Shown one piece after another: positions 5,194 to 8,089 of a DNA stretch of 8,089 nucleotides. This DNA is from Deltaproteobacteria bacterium. GTDB lineage: Bacteria; Desulfobacterota; DSM-4660; Desulfatiglandales; Desulfatiglandaceae. Numbering within the stretch: position 1 is the first letter of the stretch; each line of letters begins with the position of its first letter. The notes beneath the pieces were generated by a model that had not been told where the DNA came from, did not search any database, and saw nothing but the letters and a program-made list of their open reading frames with translations. The stretch is taken from NCBI GenBank assembly GCA_019313765.1, contig JAFDAP010000110.1, forward strand, positions 1 through 8,089. Direction: 5' to 3'. The translations under genes were made by a program, and so were the position numbers.

Positions 5194-5958
5194 TCAATCC
5201 TTCCGCACCCTGGAGCCGATGTATCCCGGAAGTTCACAGATAAGCGCATCGATCTCTGCACTTTTTTGGCCCAAGAACCTCAAAATCCGGTCTGATTTTG
5301 ATTTCAGGATAACCCGTTCCTGCTTTTCTATGTCCTCTCCCGCGATGAGCATCCCGTTTTGATAAAGGAAGGAAATAATGGCATCATCCGCATCGGGCTT
5401 AACATCAAACTTCTTCTGAAGATAGACAAGCCAGTAGCCAAACTCATGGGGATGCTCGAGATGCTCGGTGGGAACCCCCAAGTCAAAACTCAATGCCTTT
5501 GTGACGCCGGGCATCAACCCGGAGCCGCCCAAATAATCGAGCACATGGGCCAACTGATGCACTAAGGTGCTGTCTTCAATCTTGGGCGATATTGCCACGT
5601 AGATATGGTCAGGGTCGCTCTTTTCGGTCTTCAGTACATTTACAACAACACCACCTGCGTCCCCCTTACCTTCATGGGACGGCCGTCTTCCGGATAGGTC
5701 CAAATCGCCATATTTTTTCAGATCAACAAATTTGATTCCGGTCTCACTTCCCGTTAATTTTTTTGTATCAAGGGCGTCAAGCATCTCCTGGGACCTGCTA
5801 TAGGAGACAGCAGGAAGACCTGTAATCTTCTCACTCATCTCCATGGAAATTTCGCCCATCCCATACAGGCCAAGTTCGTCTTCTCTTCCCAAGTGGCAGT
5901 GCTTAAACTTTTTCCCGCTCCCGCAAGGGCACGGATCATTTCTTCCTATCTTTTTCAT
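5194..5958 (-). CDS. SEC-C motif protein with a metallopeptidase-like HQLAH motif
   Basis: This 254-residue protein starts with a SEC-C zinc motif, GRNDPCPCGSGKKFKHCH (residues 5-22), with C10, C12, C21 and H22 as ligands. This is the short domain also found at the SecA C-terminus. The remainder is not a family I can name. Residues 131-141 read TLVHQLAHVLD, which resembles the HExxH helix of zinc metallopeptidases but has Gln (CAG) for the catalytic Glu. A His/Glu cluster, EHLEHPHEF (165-173), lies 27-35 residues on and could give a third ligand. It may be an inactive or non-proteolytic relative; this is inference. The ATG at 5958 lies 3 nt after the stop of the zinc-finger gene without a clear Shine-Dalgarno, so coupled translation is likely. 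Confidence 0.85.
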   Translation of the reverse strand: MKKIGRNDPCPCGSGKKFKHCHLGREDELGLYGMGEISMEMSEKITGLPAVSYSRSQEMLDALDTKKLTGSETGIKFVDLKKYGDLDLSGRRPSHEGKGDAGGVVVNVLKTEKSDPDHIYVAISPKIEDSTLVHQLAHVLDYLGGSGLMPGVTKALSFDLGVPTEHLEHPHEFGYWLVYLQKKFDVKPDADDAIISFLYQNGMLIAGEDIEKQERVILKSKSDRILRFLGQKSAEIDALICELPGYIGSRVRKD

Positions 5959-5961
5959 GTT

Positions 5962-6231
5962 TCAATCGTCAATGATCTTGTCTTTATGCGCATCAGAAGA
6001 CCAGCAGGGCAAAGGTCCCGTAGTCCCTGTTTCCGGGTTCATACTTTCCCGGTAAGATGCCTTTACATTCTGTGTTTCCATCATGTGATCCCAGCCGCGG
6101 ACAAAATAGGGGCATTCATCGTTGAAACAAACCCACAGAAATCCAGTCCCCCAGGTGGAGTTTGCCGGTGTCTCCCATTTTTTCATTTCCATTCCACAGC
6201 GCGGGCATTTGGGTATTTCCTGATCGTTCAT
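5962..6231 (-). CDS. Ogr/Delta-like zinc-finger protein
   Basis: This 89-residue protein has C9, C12, C35 and C40, spaced C-x2-C-x22-C-x4-C. That is the spacing of the Ogr/Delta zinc-finger family known from phage P2/P4 transcription activators. Chromosomal relatives in Desulfobacterota are common and need not be phage regulators. The motif segments are CPRCGMEM and CFNDECPYFVRGW. The frame is open to 6258, but the ATG at 6231 has GGAG with 6 nt spacing and the upstream ATGs do not, so I start here. It lies directly after the hdrB terminator and 3 nt before the SEC-C gene. No phage genes are nearby, so a host role (zinc-dependent nucleic-acid or protein binding) is more likely. The exact function is unknown. 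Confidence 0.85.
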   Translation of the reverse strand: MNDQEIPKCPRCGMEMKKWETPANSTWGTGFLWVCFNDECPYFVRGWDHMMETQNVKASYRESMNPETGTTGPLPCWSSDAHKDKIIDD

Positions 6232-6241
6232 TTTTTTCTCC

Positions 6242-6288
6242 ATAAAAAATAAAACCAAACCCCGCAGGCTGTGCCCGGGGATTTGGTT
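6242..6288 (-). terminator. Rho-independent terminator after hdrB
   Basis: On the minus strand, AACCAAA-T-CCCCG pairs with CGGGGTTTGGTT (12 bp with one bulged T) around a GGCACAGCC loop. A TTATTTTTTAT tract follows. It lies 22 bp after the hdrB stop. The T tract ends against the GGAG ribosome binding site of the zinc-finger gene, so that gene depends on read-through or on a promoter I cannot see. Confidence 0.9.
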
Positions 6289-6310
6289 CTGGTTGTCTGG
6301 TGTTTCACTC

Positions 6311-7192
6311 CTAATGACCTAATGCTGCCTGCAAAATACCTTCCGGCGGGATGATATTATAATTCAAGGCAGCATCTTTTTTCATGTCCAGCCCAAAGGC
6401 CACTGCCATCAACTGGGTCAGATAGACAATGGGAATATCAAAGTCGGTCCCGTACTTCTCGTTGATCCTGCCCTGGTACATCTCTAAGTTCATGGCACAC
6501 ATGGGGCAGACCGAAGATATAATCTCGGCCCCGTGATTGATTGCATCCTCCAGAATATCCTTCGCCAACTCTAAACAGTAATCTATCTCCGGAAGGAATA
6601 TGCCTGAACCGCAGCACCTTATCTTCCTGGGAAAAGGGACTGCCTCTGCGCCTAAGGCCTCCAACAGTCGATCCTGCACCACAGGCTTGTCAACGCTATC
6701 ATACTCCCCATATGGCCGGACAGACTGGCATCCCACATATCCTGCGACCTTTAGGCCGTTTAAAGGCTTGATTACCTTTTCTTTTATCTTGTCAAGCCCC
6801 ACGTCATTGTAAAGTACATCCTGGATATGCCTGACCTTGATGCCACCTTTGTAGCTGAGGTCGCCTTCTGCTAAGCATTCATTGACCTCTTTCAGCAGTT
6901 CGGGGTCCTCCTGAATTTCATGGTTGACCTTGATCATCTGGATATAGCACGAGCTGCACGGGGCCACGATATCGTAACTCGCCTTGGCCTCTGCCAAAGC
7001 AAGGTTGCGTGCGTTGAGCACTTTCATAGCAAGATCATTCGCTCCGGCATAAGAAACGCTTGCCCCGCAGCAGTTCCAGTCCTCGATCTCCTCGAACTCA
7101 ATACCCAATGCCTCACAGGCTGGTTTCAGGGAGACAAGAAAATTGGCGCCGGTCCCCTCTAAGCTGCAACCCCAATATAAGAAATATTTCAT
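6311..7192 (-). CDS. hdrB: Heterodisulfide reductase-like subunit HdrB (CCG-domain protein)
   Basis: HdrB carries the thiol-disulfide active site of the HdrABC complex on non-cubane 4Fe-4S clusters. This 293-residue protein, normal for the family, has both CCG signatures. The first is C9, C41-C42-G and C79-x2-C82. The second is C155, C193-C194-G and C229-x2-C232. AGGAGGTG lies 7 nt before the ATG, and the start overlaps the hdrC stop by 4 nt (ATGA), so the two are translationally coupled. Without membrane segments and with a soluble HdrC, it should belong to a cytoplasmic Hdr complex. In anaerobic Desulfobacterota such complexes are linked to electron bifurcation or confurcation with ferredoxin, and the true disulfide substrate is usually unknown. 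Confidence 0.93.
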   Translation of the reverse strand: MKYFLYWGCSLEGTGANFLVSLKPACEALGIEFEEIEDWNCCGASVSYAGANDLAMKVLNARNLALAEAKASYDIVAPCSSCYIQMIKVNHEIQEDPELLKEVNECLAEGDLSYKGGIKVRHIQDVLYNDVGLDKIKEKVIKPLNGLKVAGYVGCQSVRPYGEYDSVDKPVVQDRLLEALGAEAVPFPRKIRCCGSGIFLPEIDYCLELAKDILEDAINHGAEIISSVCPMCAMNLEMYQGRINEKYGTDFDIPIVYLTQLMAVAFGLDMKKDAALNYNIIPPEGILQAALGH

Positions 7193-7743
7193 GCGGTGGC
7201 ACCTCCTTTCCCCATTTTTTCTGCCTTATCCAACATCTTCCTGAGAGACTGGATCCCTTTGATCTTCCTTTCGGGCAGCAATTTCATTCTCCTGTGAAGG
7301 AACAGTTTCAGCCCCATATCCATATACTTGAGGGTACTCTTAATGCCCTCGATGAATCCCGCTGCAAAAAAGACACGCCTTGGAAGGTCTTTTTCATCAA
7401 TCCGGCCTAATTTGTATACCTGGTTCCAGAATTCCCTTCCAAAATTTGCAGTATCCCTTCGAGTAAGGATCCCCTGTTTTATGGCATAATGGGCCAGACC
7501 GTGCATCACATCAATCACAGGGATAGACCTGGGGCACCGCACCTTGCATGTGTAGCACGATGTGCAGAGCATAATCGATTTGGCGTTCAGCACTTCTTCC
7601 CTTCTGCCGAGCCGTATCATCTGGAATATCTGCCTCGGAGGATAGTCCATATTGAATCTCAACGGGCATGATCCGGCGCACACGCCGCAATTCATGCACA
7701 TCTTGATCTCTTCCCCGGCATCCACATTCCCCGGCATCCACAT
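7189..7743 (-). CDS. hdrC: Heterodisulfide reductase-like subunit HdrC, original 5' end frameshifted; probable internal start
   Basis: HdrC passes electrons between HdrA and HdrB through two 4Fe-4S clusters. From the ATG at 7743 the product is 184 residues. Both cluster motifs are intact: C16-x2-C19-x2-C22-x3-C26-P and C60-x2-C63-x2-C66-x3-C70-P. There are no membrane helices, as in soluble HdrC. The native start is most likely the ATG at 7795 (MENMVNYNPSFAEEVFRNVD), preceded by AAGGGG. That frame is broken by a 16-bp tandem duplication at 7713-7744. Removing one copy joins the frames exactly (..NVDAGEEIKMCMNCG). The same duplication puts an ATG (7741-7743), with GAGGAGG 9 nt upstream, in frame with the rest. 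Loss would be only about 17 native residues. A TTG at 7764 is a weaker alternative start. Function may be kept, but the state as sequenced could also be an error or a pseudogene. Confidence 0.85.
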   Translation of the reverse strand: MWMPGNVDAGEEIKMCMNCGVCAGSCPLRFNMDYPPRQIFQMIRLGRREEVLNAKSIMLCTSCYTCKVRCPRSIPVIDVMHGLAHYAIKQGILTRRDTANFGREFWNQVYKLGRIDEKDLPRRVFFAAGFIEGIKSTLKYMDMGLKLFLHRRMKLLPERKIKGIQSLRKMLDKAEKMGKGGATA

Positions 7744-7746
7744 TCC
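7713..7746. repeat. 16-bp tandem duplication in hdrC
   Basis: CCCCGGCATCCACATT occurs twice without a gap (7713-7728 and 7729-7744), followed by a further CC. On the coding strand the unit is AATGTGGATGCCGGGG. Its length is not a multiple of three, so it shifts the hdrC frame by one base. Confidence 0.97.
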
Positions 7747-7795
7747 GGAAGACCTCCTCGGCAAAGGATGGATTGTAGTTGACCATGTTTTCCAT
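7744..7795 (-). pseudogene. Displaced original 5' end of hdrC
   Basis: The ATG at 7795, with AAGGGG upstream, opens the sequence MENMVNYNPSFAEEVF. This looks like the normal soluble-HdrC N-terminus before the first CxxC cluster. Because of the duplication it reads on into an unrelated frame (..DAGECGCRGRDQ) that ends near 7511. Within it, GAGGAGG (7753-7759), coding for part of AEEV, can serve as ribosome binding site for the internal ATG at 7743. Confidence 0.75.
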
Positions 7796-7810
7796 AAGCG
7801 ACCCCTTTTT

Positions 7811-7923
7811 ATTGAATATTGAATATCGATTATTGGGGGTTGTCGCCGGTGCGGGATGACCCCTTTTCAGCCGCATACGCTTCAACATAAAAATCTTCAA
7901 TCTTCAATTGTCAATTGTCAATT
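7811..7923. repeat. Opposed arrays of 7-bp repeats between the HdrA/MvhD gene and hdrC
   Basis: At 7811-7831 the sequence repeats with period 7 (ATTGAAT, ATTGAAT, ATCGATT). At 7894-7923 it does so in the opposite orientation (TCTTCAA, TCTTCAA, TTGTCAA, TTGTCAA, TT). The arrays flank a GC-rich core of about 60 bp. GACCCCTTTT also occurs twice (7800-7809 and 7858-7867). This fills almost the whole 131-bp spacer; only the hdrC ribosome binding site is outside it. The minus-strand TTGACAATTGACA looks like -35 boxes but has no good -10 partner. Confidence 0.7.
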
Positions 7924-7926
7924 CCC

Positions 7927-8089
7927 CTACCAGCCCTTGTACGGATTGGGACCTACTTCCTCAATGGTCTCCATGAACTCTTCTATGATCTTGGGGATCT
8001 TATCATAATCCGTTATCCCTACCTCAACAAATTTGACCCGGTCGGATTCCAGGGCCAGCCTATCAAGGGTCTCAGACACCTTACTCAAC
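7927..8089 (-). CDS. C-terminal end of an MvhD/HdrA-type (hydrogenase iron-sulfur subunit) protein, 5' part outside the window
   Basis: Only the last 53 residues are visible, ending ..IPKIIEEFMETIEEVGPNPYKGW before TAG. The pattern RVKFVEVGITDYDKIPKI..EF followed by GPNPYKG resembles the end of MvhD/FlpD-type domains. These domains occur alone or fused to HdrA- or QmoB-like flavoproteins. Its place directly upstream of hdrC-hdrB fits an HdrA or MvhD partner, which would pass electrons to HdrC. Cysteines and FAD-binding motifs are outside the window, so the choice between stand-alone MvhD, HdrA-MvhD fusion and QmoB-like protein cannot be made. Confidence 0.65.
   Translation of the reverse strand, partial: LSKVSETLDRLALESDRVKFVEVGITDYDKIPKIIEEFMETIEEVGPNPYKGW

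Noticed and set aside
5843..6252. Plus-strand ORFs of 70 and 119 codons
   Set aside because: Antisense shadows of the SEC-C and zinc-finger genes, which have recognisable zinc motifs and operon spacing.
6232..6258. Longer N-terminus (MVLFFMEKK) for the zinc-finger protein
   Set aside because: It lies within the terminator and has no Shine-Dalgarno; the ATG at 6231 has GGAG at 6 nt.
7890..7923. TTGACA boxes as an hdrC promoter
   Set aside because: They arise from the heptamer repeat and have no convincing -10 at 16-18 bp.

Overview
The window looks like chromosome of an anaerobic, probably sulfate-reducing-type Desulfobacterota (deltaproteobacterium). The evidence is soluble HdrB and HdrC heterodisulfide-reductase-like subunits next to the tail of an MvhD/HdrA-type protein, an EF-Tu with the GITIATAHVEYET switch region, cysteine-cluster (YkgJ-type) proteins, and intergenic inverted-repeat elements. 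This assignment is inference from protein character; no 16S is present.

Left part (1-2180, all minus strand): a translation operon transcribed right to left, tRNA-Thr(UGU) - tRNA-Tyr(GUA) - tRNA-Gly(UCC) - tRNA-Thr(GGU) - tuf. This is the thrU-tyrU-glyT-thrT-tufB order of E. coli. A good sigma70-type promoter lies just upstream of the first tRNA. The operon is interrupted by three small non-coding inverted-repeat elements: two related copies (A and C) and one unrelated element (B) that carries an exact 34-bp tandem duplication. tuf runs off the left edge.

Middle part (2180-5193): a two-helix membrane protein with a charged coiled-coil tail (plus strand) converges on ndk (minus strand) through a strong shared hairpin terminator. 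A GC-rich, highly self-complementary stretch (3371-3635) follows, with no credible gene. Then come two tandem, 20-bp-overlapping paralogues of the YkgJ cysteine-cluster family, both with the same C-terminal extension.

Right part (5194-8089, all minus strand): the tail of an HdrA/MvhD-type protein, then hdrC and hdrB (ATGA overlap), a strong terminator, an Ogr/Delta-type zinc-finger protein and a SEC-C-motif protein. The last two are spaced as an operon. The hdrC reading frame is broken near its start by a 16-bp tandem duplication. The duplication also puts an ATG with a good Shine-Dalgarno sequence into the downstream frame, so a slightly shortened HdrC with both 4Fe-4S motifs can still be made. 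An array of 7-bp repeats in opposing orientations separates the HdrA/MvhD gene from hdrC.

The main points of interest are the hdrC duplication and its apparent built-in rescue, the three repeat elements inside a conserved tRNA-tuf operon, the structured region upstream of the YkgJ pair, and a SEC-C protein whose metallopeptidase-like HExxH motif reads HQLAH.
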